From Nocardia blacklockiae (GTDB lineage Bacteria; Actinomycetota; Actinomycetes; Mycobacteriales; Mycobacteriaceae), in contig NZ_JADLRJ010000005.1 in NCBI RefSeq assembly GCF_015477355.1, forward strand, positions 372,001 through 436,000: DNA of 64,000 nt, written 5' to 3'. The position numbers and the translations under genes were made by a program. This document shows, one piece after another, positions 29,062 to 37,791 of the stretch (its first letter is position 1; every line of letters starts with the position of its first letter). The notes beneath the pieces were generated by a model, which saw nothing but the letters and a program-made list of their open reading frames with translations, was not told the DNA's origin and did no database searches.

Positions 29062-29682
29062 TCAGTTGGAGATCGCGATATTCACCACGACCCAGACGAT
29101 CTGCAGCACGATGGCGGCCGCACCGACCCAGATGCCCGACAGGGCCAGGCCGCGCCCCTCGCCGCCGCGCTCCTTGATCTGGTTCAGCGCGATGATGCCC
29201 AGCACGATCCCGACGATCGCGCCGATACAGGTGCACAGGCCGAGCACGGAGGCGATCAGCGAACCGATCGCGAGGCCGTTGGTGCCCTGCGCCTGCTGCT
29301 GGGGATAACCGTAGGGCTGGTAGGCGCCGCCGGCCGGGTAACCGTAGGCGGGCTGGCCGTAGGGCTGTCCACCCGGCTGACCGTACTGCTGGGCCCCCTG
29401 CTGGCCGTACTGCTGCGCGCCCGGCTGGCCGTAGGGTTGCGCACCCGGCTGAGCGTAGGGCTGCGAAGGCTGGGACGGCTGCTGCGGATAGCTCGGGTAC
29501 TGCTGCTGCGGCGGCGGGGTGGCCGGCGGCTGCGGCTGCTGGTGCGGGCTGGAGGAGTAGCCCGCGGGCGGTGCGGACGGAGGCGGCGGCACCGCCGCGT
29601 GGCCCCCGGACTCCGACGACACGCCCTCGCCGCCGTATTGCTTCCACCACTCGTCGGAATCGCCGGGATTCGTCATTGCCAC
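29062..29682 (-). CDS. DUF4190 membrane protein with Pro/Gln/Tyr-rich N-terminus
   Basis: 206 residues. The N-terminal 130 are low complexity, with QPYGQPGAQQYGQQGAQQYG repeats, probably a disordered cytoplasmic tail. The C-terminal DUF4190 domain has two membrane helices (LAIGSLIASVLGLCTCIGAI and LSGIWVGAAAIVLQIVWVVV) separated by the typical GIIALNQIKERGGEGRGLAL loop. The start may be 29682 or the ATG at 29676. Divergent from the queuosine-precursor transporter, only 38 bases away, so they share a promoter region. Function unknown. Confidence 0.85.
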   Translation of the reverse strand: MAMTNPGDSDEWWKQYGGEGVSSESGGHAAVPPPPSAPPAGYSSSPHQQPQPPATPPPQQQYPSYPQQPSQPSQPYAQPGAQPYGQPGAQQYGQQGAQQYGQPGGQPYGQPAYGYPAGGAYQPYGYPQQQAQGTNGLAIGSLIASVLGLCTCIGAIVGIVLGIIALNQIKERGGEGRGLALSGIWVGAAAIVLQIVWVVVNIAISN

Positions 29683-29720
29683 AGCCTATTCCACTCGCGG
29701 GCCGGTATCGTCGTCACCTC

Positions 29721-30494
29721 GTGAGGGATACCAGCCACACCACAGAAACCGACGGGTCTGGACGCCCCGCCACCGCGCACGCGGCATTCGCGCAGGCGGC
29801 GGGGGGTCCGTTCACGCTGATCGTGACGTTGTTCACGACCACCCTGATCATCTCCAACATCTGCGCCACCAAGGGCGTGCAGTTCTTCACCGACCACCAC
29901 GTGTCCGTGGGGCCGCTGGAGGTGCTGCCGATCACCACCGACGGCGCCTTCTTCCTGTTCCCACTGGCTTACGTCATCGGCGATGTGCTCAGTGAGGTAT
30001 ACGGCTTCCGGGCCATGCGCCGCACCGTCTACTACGGCTTCGCCATGCTGCTGCTGATGGTGCTGTGCTTCTGGATCGCCATCGGGCTGCCCGCGGCCGG
30101 CTTCTACGAGAACCAGGACGCCTTCCGGACGGTCGTCGGCACCACCCCGCAACTGGTCGCCGCCGGACTGGCCGGTTTCGTGGTGGGCCAGTTCCTCAAT
30201 TCCGTGACGCTGGTGCTGATCAAGGAGCGCACCAAGGAGAAGCACCTGTGGGCCCGGCTGCTCGGCTCCACCGTCGCCGGCGAATTCGGTGACACCCTGG
30301 TGTTCTGCTCCATCGCCGCGACCGCGATCGGCATCGACTCCTGGGGCGCGTTCGTCAACTACGTGATCGTCGGCTTCCTGTGGAAGACGCTGGTCGAGGT
30401 CTTCATCCTGCCGATCAGCTACCGCTGCATCGCGGCATTGAAGAAGCGTGAGCCCACCTACCAGCCGCTGGACCGCCCGGCGATCTACAGCTGA
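29721..30494 (+). CDS. yhhQ: Queuosine precursor transporter, YhhQ/QPTR family
   Basis: 257 residues from a GTG at 29721. It has about six membrane helices, starting LIVTLFTTTLIISNICATKG. The FPLAYVIGDVLSEVYGFRAMRR segment with acidic residues is the family fingerprint. YhhQ proteins take up queuosine precursors such as preQ0 or preQ1; some relatives take queuine. The tgt gene, which inserts the base, lies convergently 188 bases downstream, and gluQ is 1.5 kb upstream, so the context agrees with the family assignment. Specificity for a given precursor cannot be read from sequence. Confidence 0.9.
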   Translation: MRDTSHTTETDGSGRPATAHAAFAQAAGGPFTLIVTLFTTTLIISNICATKGVQFFTDHHVSVGPLEVLPITTDGAFFLFPLAYVIGDVLSEVYGFRAMRRTVYYGFAMLLLMVLCFWIAIGLPAAGFYENQDAFRTVVGTTPQLVAAGLAGFVVGQFLNSVTLVLIKERTKEKHLWARLLGSTVAGEFGDTLVFCSIAATAIGIDSWGAFVNYVIVGFLWKTLVEVFILPISYRCIAALKKREPTYQPLDRPAIYS

Positions 30495-30503
30495 TCCGCC
30501 GCC

Positions 30504-30655
30504 GTCATCCCGGCATACATAACGTCATCCCATAACGCCATCCCGGCATGCTTTTGGCCGGGATCCATCCTCGTGCGCAGGTGGATCCCGGCCAAAAGCG
30601 TGCCGGGATGACGGGGGGCCTTGCAGGGCTGACGGGGGACGTGCCGGGATGACGG
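30504..30655. repeat. Large imperfect inverted repeat with GTCATCCCGGC units
   Basis: Between convergent yhhQ and tgt. The main hairpin has 28-base arms (30539-30566 and 30583-30610, one mismatch that still pairs as G-U) and a 16-base loop; each arm contains TTTTGGCCGGGATCC or its complement. Additional CATCCCGGCA units lie at 30506 and 30523 on the left and GTGCCGGGATGACGG at about 30600 and 30641 on the right. It probably terminates both genes, and looks like a dispersed intergenic palindrome rather than a simple terminator. Confidence 0.85.
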
Positions 30656-30681
30656 AGGGGCGCACGAATGGCGCTGTGGCC

Positions 30682-31926
30682 CTAAGGGTTCCGGATGCGG
30701 CCCTGCCAGCGGCCCAGCGCCTCCGCCTTGTACTCGGGGAAGTAGCCGCCGTCGATGCTGGCGCGGATGCGGTCCACCAGGCGGACGGTGAACCGTTCGT
30801 TGTGGATGGTGCACAGGGTGGCCGCCAGCATTTCCTTCGCCTTGAACAGGTGGTGCAGGTAGGCGCGGGTGTAGTGCGCGCAGGTGTAGCAGTCGCAGGT
30901 CTCGTCGATGGGGGTGAAGTCGCGGCGGAAGCGGCTGGTGTTGATGTTGAAGCGACCGGTGTCGGCGTAGACGGCGGCATTGCGGGCGACCCGCGACGGG
31001 TTGACGCAGTCGAAGGTGTCCGCGCCGTTCTCGACCGCGACGAAGAGGTCCTCGGGCTCGCTGATGCCCAGCAGATGCCGCGGCTTGTCCTCGGGCAGTT
31101 CGTCGCAGCACCAGCCGACGATGGTGCCGAGGTTCTGCTTCTCCAGCGCGCCGCCGATGCCGTAGCCGTCGAACGCGCTGCCGCCGGCGCCCCGCATCGC
31201 GTCCAGCTCGCGACATGCCTTGCGGCGCAGGTCCTCGTACTGCGCGCCCTGGATCACGGCGAACAGCGCCTGATAGGGCCGGTGGGTGCGGGCCGCGGTC
31301 AGCCGCTCGTGCTCGTCGAGGCAGCGCTGCGCCCACTCGTGCGTGCGCCGCAGCGACTTCTCTTGGTAGGCACGGGTATTGAGCAAGGTGGTCAGCTCGT
31401 CGAAGGCGAACATGACGTCGGCGCCGAGCCGGTGCTGGATGCCCATCGACACCTCCGGCGTGAACCGGTGCTTCGAGCCGTCGAGGTGGGAGCGGAAGGT
31501 GACCCCGTCGTCGTCGACGGTCGCCAGCCGCTCCTTGCCCTTCGCGATGACATCGTCGTTCTGTACACCGACGGCGTCCATCGCCAGCACCTTCTTGAAT
31601 CCGACGCCCAGCGACATCACCTGGAATCCGCCGCTGTCGGTGAAGGTAGGGCCCGGCCAGTTCATGAACCGGCCGAGCCCGCCGGCCTCGTCCACGATGT
31701 CGGAGCCGGGCTGCAGGTAGAGGTGGTAAGCGTTGGCCAGCAGCGCCTGCGCCCCGAGTGCGGCCATGGCCTCCGGCAGCACCGCCTTCACCGTCGCCTT
31801 GGTGCCCACGGGGATGAAGGCGGGGGTCGCGATGGTGCCGTGCGGCGTCGCGATCACGCCGGTGCGCGCGTGCCGTCCCGGCACCCGGGTACCGACGGTG
31901 AACGAGAACGACGCGGGATCGGGCAC
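30682..31926 (-). CDS. tgt: tRNA-guanine transglycosylase (queuine tRNA-ribosyltransferase)
   Basis: About 414 residues. Catalytic elements: DSGGFQ (Asp about 97) and FDCVNPSRVARN (second Asp, the covalent nucleophile). Zinc ligands are in CDCYTCAHY followed by HH. The base-pocket segment reads GIGGALEKQNLG where well-studied bacterial enzymes have GGLAVGE, suggesting altered base selection. It exchanges guanine 34 for a queuosine precursor in tRNAs with GUN anticodons. The start is uncertain: I chose the GTG at 31926 (VPDPASFSFTVGTRV), but the frame is open to 31971 and no good ribosome-binding site is visible. Confidence 0.92.
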   Translation of the reverse strand: MPDPASFSFTVGTRVPGRHARTGVIATPHGTIATPAFIPVGTKATVKAVLPEAMAALGAQALLANAYHLYLQPGSDIVDEAGGLGRFMNWPGPTFTDSGGFQVMSLGVGFKKVLAMDAVGVQNDDVIAKGKERLATVDDDGVTFRSHLDGSKHRFTPEVSMGIQHRLGADVMFAFDELTTLLNTRAYQEKSLRRTHEWAQRCLDEHERLTAARTHRPYQALFAVIQGAQYEDLRRKACRELDAMRGAGGSAFDGYGIGGALEKQNLGTIVGWCCDELPEDKPRHLLGISEPEDLFVAVENGADTFDCVNPSRVARNAAVYADTGRFNINTSRFRRDFTPIDETCDCYTCAHYTRAYLHHLFKAKEMLAATLCTIHNERFTVRLVDRIRASIDGGYFPEYKAEALGRWQGRIRNP

Positions 31927-31983
31927 GCAGTCATAGTGCCAGGAGGCCGCGCGGCGGCGCGGCCTGCCCACCCGGTCGGCCGA

Positions 31984-32421
31984 TCAGTCGAGGCAGAACT
32001 CGTTGCCCTCGGGATCGGCCATCACGATGTGCCCGTAGCCGAGCGGGGGCGCGGGTTCGTGGCGTTCGAGCCGGGTCGCACCGAAACCGACGAGCCGGTC
32101 GGCCTCCTTCTCCAGCGCCGCCATCCGTTCGTCGCCGCGCAGTTCCGGGGCGGCGCGCACGTCCAGGTGCACGCGGTTCTTCGCCTGCTTGCCCTCCGGC
32201 ACCCGCTGGAAGAACAGCTGCGGGCCGACGCCCTCGGGATCGACCAGGCCCGACGCGTCGTTGCGGCGCTCGGGCGGCACGCCCATCGCGTCCAGGGCCT
32301 GGTCCCAGGTCTCGAAGCCGGGCGGCGGCGCCTGCAGCCGGTAGCCCATCGCCTCGGCCCAGAACGCGGCCAGTGCGGCCGGATCGGCGCAATCGAAGGT
32401 GATCTGCACATTGCGTGCCAT
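31984..32421 (-). CDS. VOC family (glyoxalase-like) protein
   Basis: 145 residues of the vicinal oxygen chelate fold: opening MARNVQITFDCADPAALAAFW, the first beta module, then NRVHLDVRA and GYGHIVMADPEGNEFCLD, the classic C-terminal metal-site strand. Family members are glyoxalases, dioxygenases or resistance proteins; this glyoxalase-like type has no assigned substrate. Its ATG lies 1 base after the stop of the DinB gene, so the two form an operon. Confidence 0.87.
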   Translation of the reverse strand: MARNVQITFDCADPAALAAFWAEAMGYRLQAPPPGFETWDQALDAMGVPPERRNDASGLVDPEGVGPQLFFQRVPEGKQAKNRVHLDVRAAPELRGDERMAALEKEADRLVGFGATRLERHEPAPPLGYGHIVMADPEGNEFCLD

Positions 32422-32422
32422 G

Positions 32423-33001
32423 TCAGTTCGTCTCCTGTCGGTGGTGGGTGTGCAGGTACAGGTCGCGCAGCAGGCACACCTCGGCCAGATGGTGGATCAG
32501 TTCGCGGTGGATGTGCATGACCAGCGTGGCCATCGAGTATTCGGCGTACTCCCCCTCGGCCTCCCCGCAGGGCCGCGCGAGGCCGTCCTCGCCGAGGGCT
32601 TCGACCCCGGCCAGCCAGGTCTCGTACTCCGTGTCGAGCTGGTCCAGCGCCGCGGCGGCCGTCGCCGCGTAGTCGAAGGAGTAGTAGTCGGTGGGCGGGC
32701 GGCCGAAGTGCGCGGCGTTGCGCATCGCGAGCACGCCGACGATCACGTGGCCGAGCCGCCAGGCGATCGTGGTGAACGGCGGCGGGTCGGGCGGCGGGAA
32801 CGCGAAATCGATGGTCACCGCGCCGGATCCGCCCTGCACGGGCGCGGTGGCGGTGCCGCGCGGCCGCACGTTCCAGCAGTCGGGCACGGGCTCCCAGAAG
32901 TATTCGTCGTCGGTCAGGCCCGCCAGGCGCGGACGCAGCTGGTGCGACCAGTGCCAGGTGAGCTGTTCGCGGAGTAGGGGGTTCCAGGTCCGGTCGGTCA
33001 T
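32423..33001 (-). CDS. DinB family protein
   Basis: 192 residues of the DinB/YfiT-like four-helix bundle. Histidines in AWRLGHVIVGVL and VMHIHRELIHHLAEVCLLRD are in the usual metal-ligand positions. The opening WNPLLREQLTWHWSHQLRP is common to actinobacterial DinB proteins. Probable thiol-dependent transferase or hydrolase; substrate unknown. It heads a two-gene unit with the VOC gene and is divergent (61 bases) from a WYL regulator likely to control it. Confidence 0.87.
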   Translation of the reverse strand: MTDRTWNPLLREQLTWHWSHQLRPRLAGLTDDEYFWEPVPDCWNVRPRGTATAPVQGGSGAVTIDFAFPPPDPPPFTTIAWRLGHVIVGVLAMRNAAHFGRPPTDYYSFDYAATAAAALDQLDTEYETWLAGVEALGEDGLARPCGEAEGEYAEYSMATLVMHIHRELIHHLAEVCLLRDLYLHTHHRQETN

Positions 33002-33062
33002 GGACCCAGCCTGCACCGAATAGCGGACAGGATCGTTCCGTGATTCGTGCGACGATGATCGC

Positions 33063-34031
33063 GTGACAGTCGAGGCGACCACCGAGCGCGTACTGCGACT
33101 GCTGGCCCTGTTGCAGCGCCGGCCGTCCTGGACCGCCACCGAATTGGCCGCCGAGCTGGGCGTCACCGACCGCTCGGTGCGCCGCGACGTGGAACGGCTA
33201 CGCGCGCTGGGCTATCCGGTGCTGGCCACGGCCGGCGTCGGGGGCGGCTACCAGCTCGGCGCGGGAACGCGGCTGCCGCCGTTGCTGTTCGACGACGACG
33301 AGGCGATCGCGACCGCGGTGTCACTGCGCCTGGCGGCGGGTGGCACGGTCGCCGGGGCGGGCGAGGCGGCGCTGCGCGCGCTCGCGAAACTCGACCAGGT
33401 GATGCCGCCGCGACTGCGCGCCGAGGTCCGCGCGGTACACGGCGCGACCGAGACGCTGGCCGATCCGGGCGTGGAGATCGACGCGGACCTGCTGGTGAAG
33501 CTGGCACGGGCGCGCCGCGACGCGGTGCGGGTGCGGTTCCACTACACCCGGCCCGGCCGCGAGGCGCGCGAGCGCACGGTGGAGCCGGTGCGCATGGTCA
33601 CCACCGGCCGACGCTGGTATCTGATGGCCTGGGACATCGACCGCGCGGACTGGCGTACCTTCCGCCTGGACCGGATCCGCGACCTGGAGACGACCACCTG
33701 GCGCTTCCGGCCCCGGGAGCATCCGGACCCGGTGGCCTACGTGCAGCAGGCCGTCGCCGAGTCGCCGTACCGCTACCTCGCCCGAATCCGCTTGCGCGCC
33801 AAGCCCGAACAGGTGCGGGAGCTGATCCCGCCGCAGGTCGGCCGGGTCGAGGACGACACCGACGGCTGGTGCGTGCTCGTCGTCGCGGGCGAGAGCCTGG
33901 ATCAGCTCGCCGTGCGTACCGTGCGGCTCGGGTTCGAGGCGCAGGTCCTGGAACCGCCCGAACTGCGCACGGCCGCAGCCGAACTCGCCGATCGGCTGGC
34001 CGCGATGGTCGCGCCGGATCGAACCGGCTAG
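33063..34031 (+). CDS. YafY-type HTH/WYL-domain transcriptional regulator
   Basis: 322 residues from a GTG. The N-terminal winged helix-turn-helix (ATELAAELGVTDRSVRRDVE, about residues 20-45) is of the DeoR/YafY kind. The WYL domain at about residues 140-205 carries RRWYLMAWDIDRADWRTFRL, and a WCX extension lies at the C-terminus. WYL regulators sense ligands, often nucleotides or small metabolites. It is divergent from the dinB-VOC unit, which is its most probable target. Its stop overlaps the end of the convergent exporter gene by four bases. Confidence 0.9.
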   Translation: MTVEATTERVLRLLALLQRRPSWTATELAAELGVTDRSVRRDVERLRALGYPVLATAGVGGGYQLGAGTRLPPLLFDDDEAIATAVSLRLAAGGTVAGAGEAALRALAKLDQVMPPRLRAEVRAVHGATETLADPGVEIDADLLVKLARARRDAVRVRFHYTRPGREARERTVEPVRMVTTGRRWYLMAWDIDRADWRTFRLDRIRDLETTTWRFRPREHPDPVAYVQQAVAESPYRYLARIRLRAKPEQVRELIPPQVGRVEDDTDGWCVLVVAGESLDQLAVRTVRLGFEAQVLEPPELRTAAAELADRLAAMVAPDRTG

Positions 34032-35974
34032 ACGACGTCGACCGACTCCTCGTCGACCAGGTCCTGGTCGACCGCGGCACCGGCGAACTGGGCCTGGTAC
34101 AGCTTGTAGTACGCGCCGCGGCGGGCCAGCAGCTCGTCGTGGGTGCCGTGCTCGACGATGTGGCCCTTCTCCATCACCACGATCGTGTCGGCGTCGCGAA
34201 TCGTCGAGAGCCGGTGCGCGATGACGAAACTGGTGCGGTCGCGGCGCAGCGCGGCCATGGCCTGCTGCACCAGCAGTTCGGTGCGGGTGTCGACCGAGCT
34301 GGTGGCCTCGTCCAGGATCAGGATCGACGGCTTGGCCAGGAAGGCGCGGGCGATGGTGATGAGCTGCTTCTCGCCCGCGCTGACGCCCGAGCCCTCCTCA
34401 TCGATCACCGTGTCGTAGCCCTCGGGCAGCGAGTGCACGAACCGGTCGACGTAGGCGGCGCGCGCGGCGGCCACGATCTCGTCCTCGCTCGCGGTGGTGT
34501 TGCCGTAGGCGATGTTCTCGCGGATGGTGCCGCCGAACAGCCAGGTGTCCTGCAACACCATGCCGATGCGCGAGCGCAGCCGGTCGCGGGAGATGCGGGT
34601 GATGTCGACGCCGTCGATGGTGATCGCGCCGGAATCCAGCTCGTAGAACCGCTCCAGCAGATTCACCAGCGTGGTCTTGCCCGCGCCGGTCGGCCCGACG
34701 ATGGCGACCACGTGCCCCGGCTCGGCGACCAGCGACAGCTCCTCGATCACCGGCTTGTCCGGCTCGTAGCGGAACGACACCGCGTCGAACTCCACCCGGC
34801 CGCGCTCGACCGGGCGGGAATCCTCCTGCTCCGGATCCGGGACCTGCTCCTCGGCGTCCAGGATCTCGAAGATCCGCTCGGCCGAGGCGACCCCGGACTG
34901 CAACAGGTTGACCATCGAGCCGATCTGGGTGAGCGGCTGGCTGAACTGGCGCGAGTACTGGATGAACGCCTGCACCTCGCCGAGCGACAGCCCGCCCGAG
35001 GCCACCCGCAGCCCGCCGACCACCGCGATCAGCACGTAGTTCAGGTTTCCGATGAACATGATCACCGGCATGATCAGGCCCGAGATGAACTGCGCCCGGA
35101 AGCTGGACTCGTAGAGCTTGTCGTTGCGCTTGTCGAACTCCGCGCCGACCTCGCGCACCCGGCCGAAGGCGGTGACCACCTCGTGCCCGGTGAAGGCCTC
35201 CTCGACCTGTGCGTTCACCAGGCCGGTGTACTTCCACTGCGCGACGAAGTGCGGTTTGGAGCGCTTGGCGATCTGCGCGGTGACGATCACCGCCGCCGGC
35301 ACCGTGAGCAGCGCGATCAGCGCCAGCAGCGGCGAAATCCAGAACATCATCACCAGGATGCCGAGCACCGACAGGACCGAGATGAGCAGCTGGCTCATCG
35401 TCTGGTTCAGGCTCTGGGCGATGTTGTCGACGTCGTTGGTGACGCGGGAGAGCAGATCGCCGCGCGGCGTGGTGTCGAAGTAGCTCAGCGGCAACCGGTG
35501 GATCTTGTCCTCGATATCGCTGCGCAGCCGCTTCACCGTGCGGTTGATCACCAGGTTGAGCAGGAACGCCTGCAACCAGGTGAAGACCGCGGCGCACAGG
35601 TACAGCACGAGCACCAGCAGCAGCACGTCGCCGACCGCGCCGAAATCGACTCCGGCGCCGGGGATCACGTGCATCCCGGCGAGCATGTCGGCCAGCCGGT
35701 CCTGCCCTTGGGCGCGCAGGCCCTCGATGGCCTGTTCCTTGCTCACCCCGGCCGGCAGCTGCTTGCCCACCACGCCGTCGAAGATCAGGTTGGTGGCCTT
35801 GCCGAGCAGCTGCGGGCCGAGCGTGTTCAGCACGACCGCGGTGACCGCGAGGACGAGGATCGCGATCAGGTACGCCCGTTCCGGAGCGAGCCTGCGCAGC
35901 AACCGTTTCAGCGAGGGACCGAACGACCTGGCCCGGGTGTCCGGCGCGCCCGGCGTGGGCATACCCGGCCTCAT
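34028..35974 (-). CDS. ABC exporter half-transporter, catalytically complete subunit
   Basis: 648 residues: an N-terminal extension of about 30, six membrane helices, then an ATPase domain. Walker A is GPTGAGKTT, the signature is VSAGEKQLI, Walker B is ILILDEATSSVD with the catalytic Glu, and the switch His is in FVIAHRLSTI. The ATG at 35974 follows GGAGGTGCG and overlaps the stop of the first subunit gene. With that subunit it forms a heterodimeric exporter of the multidrug/lipid type, where this NBD supplies the intact catalytic Walker B and switch histidine. Substrate unknown. Confidence 0.93.
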   Translation of the reverse strand: MRPGMPTPGAPDTRARSFGPSLKRLLRRLAPERAYLIAILVLAVTAVVLNTLGPQLLGKATNLIFDGVVGKQLPAGVSKEQAIEGLRAQGQDRLADMLAGMHVIPGAGVDFGAVGDVLLLVLVLYLCAAVFTWLQAFLLNLVINRTVKRLRSDIEDKIHRLPLSYFDTTPRGDLLSRVTNDVDNIAQSLNQTMSQLLISVLSVLGILVMMFWISPLLALIALLTVPAAVIVTAQIAKRSKPHFVAQWKYTGLVNAQVEEAFTGHEVVTAFGRVREVGAEFDKRNDKLYESSFRAQFISGLIMPVIMFIGNLNYVLIAVVGGLRVASGGLSLGEVQAFIQYSRQFSQPLTQIGSMVNLLQSGVASAERIFEILDAEEQVPDPEQEDSRPVERGRVEFDAVSFRYEPDKPVIEELSLVAEPGHVVAIVGPTGAGKTTLVNLLERFYELDSGAITIDGVDITRISRDRLRSRIGMVLQDTWLFGGTIRENIAYGNTTASEDEIVAAARAAYVDRFVHSLPEGYDTVIDEEGSGVSAGEKQLITIARAFLAKPSILILDEATSSVDTRTELLVQQAMAALRRDRTSFVIAHRLSTIRDADTIVVMEKGHIVEHGTHDELLARRGAYYKLYQAQFAGAAVDQDLVDEESVDVV

Positions 35975-37704
35975 CGCACCTCCTCCGCGCTGAGCTGGGA
36001 CTCCACGATCTCGCGGTATTCCGCGCAGTCGCGCAGTAGCCGGTCGTGTCTGCCGAGGCCGACCATCCGGCCGTCCTCCAGCACCACGATCTGGTCGGCG
36101 TCGCGCACGGTCGAGATGCGTTGCGCCACCGTGATCACCGCGGCCTCGGCCGTCTCCGGGCGCAGCGCCTCGCGCACCCGCGCATCGGTGGCGACGTCGA
36201 GCGCGGAGAAGCAGTCGTCGAACAGGTAGATCTTCGGCTTCTTCACCACCGCCCGGGCGATCGCCAGCCGCTGCCGCTGACCGCCGGACACGGTGGTACC
36301 GCCCTGCGCCACAGGCGTTTCCAGCCCCTGCGGCATCTCCCGCACGAAGTCGGCGGCCTGCGCGACCTCCAGGGCGTGCCACAGGTCGGCGTCGGTGGCG
36401 TCGGGGTTGCCGTAGCGCAGGTTCGAGGCGATGGTGCCGGAGAACAGGTACGCCTTCTGCGGCACCAGGCCGATCTGCGCGCGCAGCAGGTCCAGATCGA
36501 TGTGGCGGACGTCGGTGCCGCCGACGTACACCGCGCCGTCGGTCACGTCGATCAGCCGGGGAATCAGATTGATCAGCGTGGTCTTGCCGGATCCGGTGGA
36601 GCCCACGACCGCGGTGGTCTGCCCGGGCTCGACCTGAAATCTTATGGCGCGCAGCACCGGTTCCTCGGCGCCCGGGAACTTGAACTCCGCGAAGGCCAGC
36701 TCCACCTTGCCCGGATCGGTCGCGAACGGCTGCGGCAGCGGCGGCGGCGTCACCGAGGACTCGGTGTTCAGCACCTCCGCGATGCGCTCGGCCGACACCG
36801 CCGCGCGCGGGGCCATCATGGCCAGGAACGAGGCCATCATGACCGCCATCAGGATCTGCATGATGTAGGAGAGCATCGCGGTCAGCGAGCCGATCTGCAT
36901 CTCCCCCGAGTCGATGGCGTGCCCGCCGAACCAGATCACCGCGACGGTGGTGAGGTTGCTGATCAGCATCACGGTCGGGAACATCAGCGCCATCAGCCGA
37001 CCGACGTACAGCGACGCCTCCGTCAGCTCGGTGTTGGCGACGCCGAAGCGCCACGTCTCCTGCCGCTCCCGGACGAACGCCCGCACCACGCGGATGCCCG
37101 TGATCTGTTCGCGCAGCACGCGATTCACCGCGTCGATGCGCTCCTGCATGCGGCGGAAGCCGGGCACCATGCGCGTGATGATCACGGCCATGGTGAGCGC
37201 CAGGGCCGGCACCGCGATCAGCAGCAGCCACGACAGGCCCAGGTCCTGGCGCACCGCCATGATGATGCCGCCGACGCACATGATCGGCGCCATCACCAGG
37301 ATGGTCGCGCTCATCACGATCAGCAGCTGCACCTGCTGGACGTCGTTGGTGTTGCGGGTGATCAGCGAGGGCGCGCCGAAGACGCCGACCTCGCGGGCGG
37401 AGAACGTGCCGACCCGGTGCAGCAGCGCCGCGCGCACGTCGCGGCCCGCGCCCATCGCCGCCTGCGCGCCGAGATACACCGAGCAGGCCGAGGCGACGAT
37501 CTGCACCCCGGTGACCAGCAGCATCCACAGGCCGGTGTTCCAGATGTAGCCGATATCGCCCTTGGTGACGCCGTTGTCGATGATGTCGGCGTTCAGGCTC
37601 GGCAGGTACAGCATCGCGATGACCGAGATCAACTGCAGCACCACGACCCCCGCCAGCTGGGTGCGGTAGGGGCTCATGAAGCTGCGCAGCAGTCGGATCA
37701 ACAT
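35971..37704 (-). CDS. ABC exporter half-transporter, degenerate subunit
   Basis: 577 residues: six membrane helices, then an ATPase domain with Walker A GSTGSGKTT (residues 368-376) and signature VSGGQRQRL. Walker B is IYLFDDCFSALD, with Asp in place of the catalytic Glu, and the switch position is Gln in VITVAQRISTV instead of His. These two changes are the usual marks of the non-hydrolysing site in heterodimeric exporters. It is the first gene of a two-gene operon, overlapping the partner by four bases. Confidence 0.93.
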   Translation of the reverse strand: MLIRLLRSFMSPYRTQLAGVVVLQLISVIAMLYLPSLNADIIDNGVTKGDIGYIWNTGLWMLLVTGVQIVASACSVYLGAQAAMGAGRDVRAALLHRVGTFSAREVGVFGAPSLITRNTNDVQQVQLLIVMSATILVMAPIMCVGGIIMAVRQDLGLSWLLLIAVPALALTMAVIITRMVPGFRRMQERIDAVNRVLREQITGIRVVRAFVRERQETWRFGVANTELTEASLYVGRLMALMFPTVMLISNLTTVAVIWFGGHAIDSGEMQIGSLTAMLSYIMQILMAVMMASFLAMMAPRAAVSAERIAEVLNTESSVTPPPLPQPFATDPGKVELAFAEFKFPGAEEPVLRAIRFQVEPGQTTAVVGSTGSGKTTLINLIPRLIDVTDGAVYVGGTDVRHIDLDLLRAQIGLVPQKAYLFSGTIASNLRYGNPDATDADLWHALEVAQAADFVREMPQGLETPVAQGGTTVSGGQRQRLAIARAVVKKPKIYLFDDCFSALDVATDARVREALRPETAEAAVITVAQRISTVRDADQIVVLEDGRMVGLGRHDRLLRDCAEYREIVESQLSAEEVR

Positions 37705-37791
37705 GATGCGTGCAGGCTACCGCCTCGGACCGACACCCGCCGCCACCATTTCCGGGGGACACGGTGGCCGATCGGTTGCTCGGCGGAACCC

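Noticed and set aside
30504-30655. Insertion-sequence ends
   Set aside because: The inverted repeats flank only 16 bases and no transposase; a palindromic intergenic element or terminator fits better.
34028-37762. 1244-codon minus-strand frame covering both exporter subunits
   Set aside because: Only its downstream part is in the true frame of the second subunit; the upstream half is an out-of-frame shadow of the first subunit, so it is not a fused protein.
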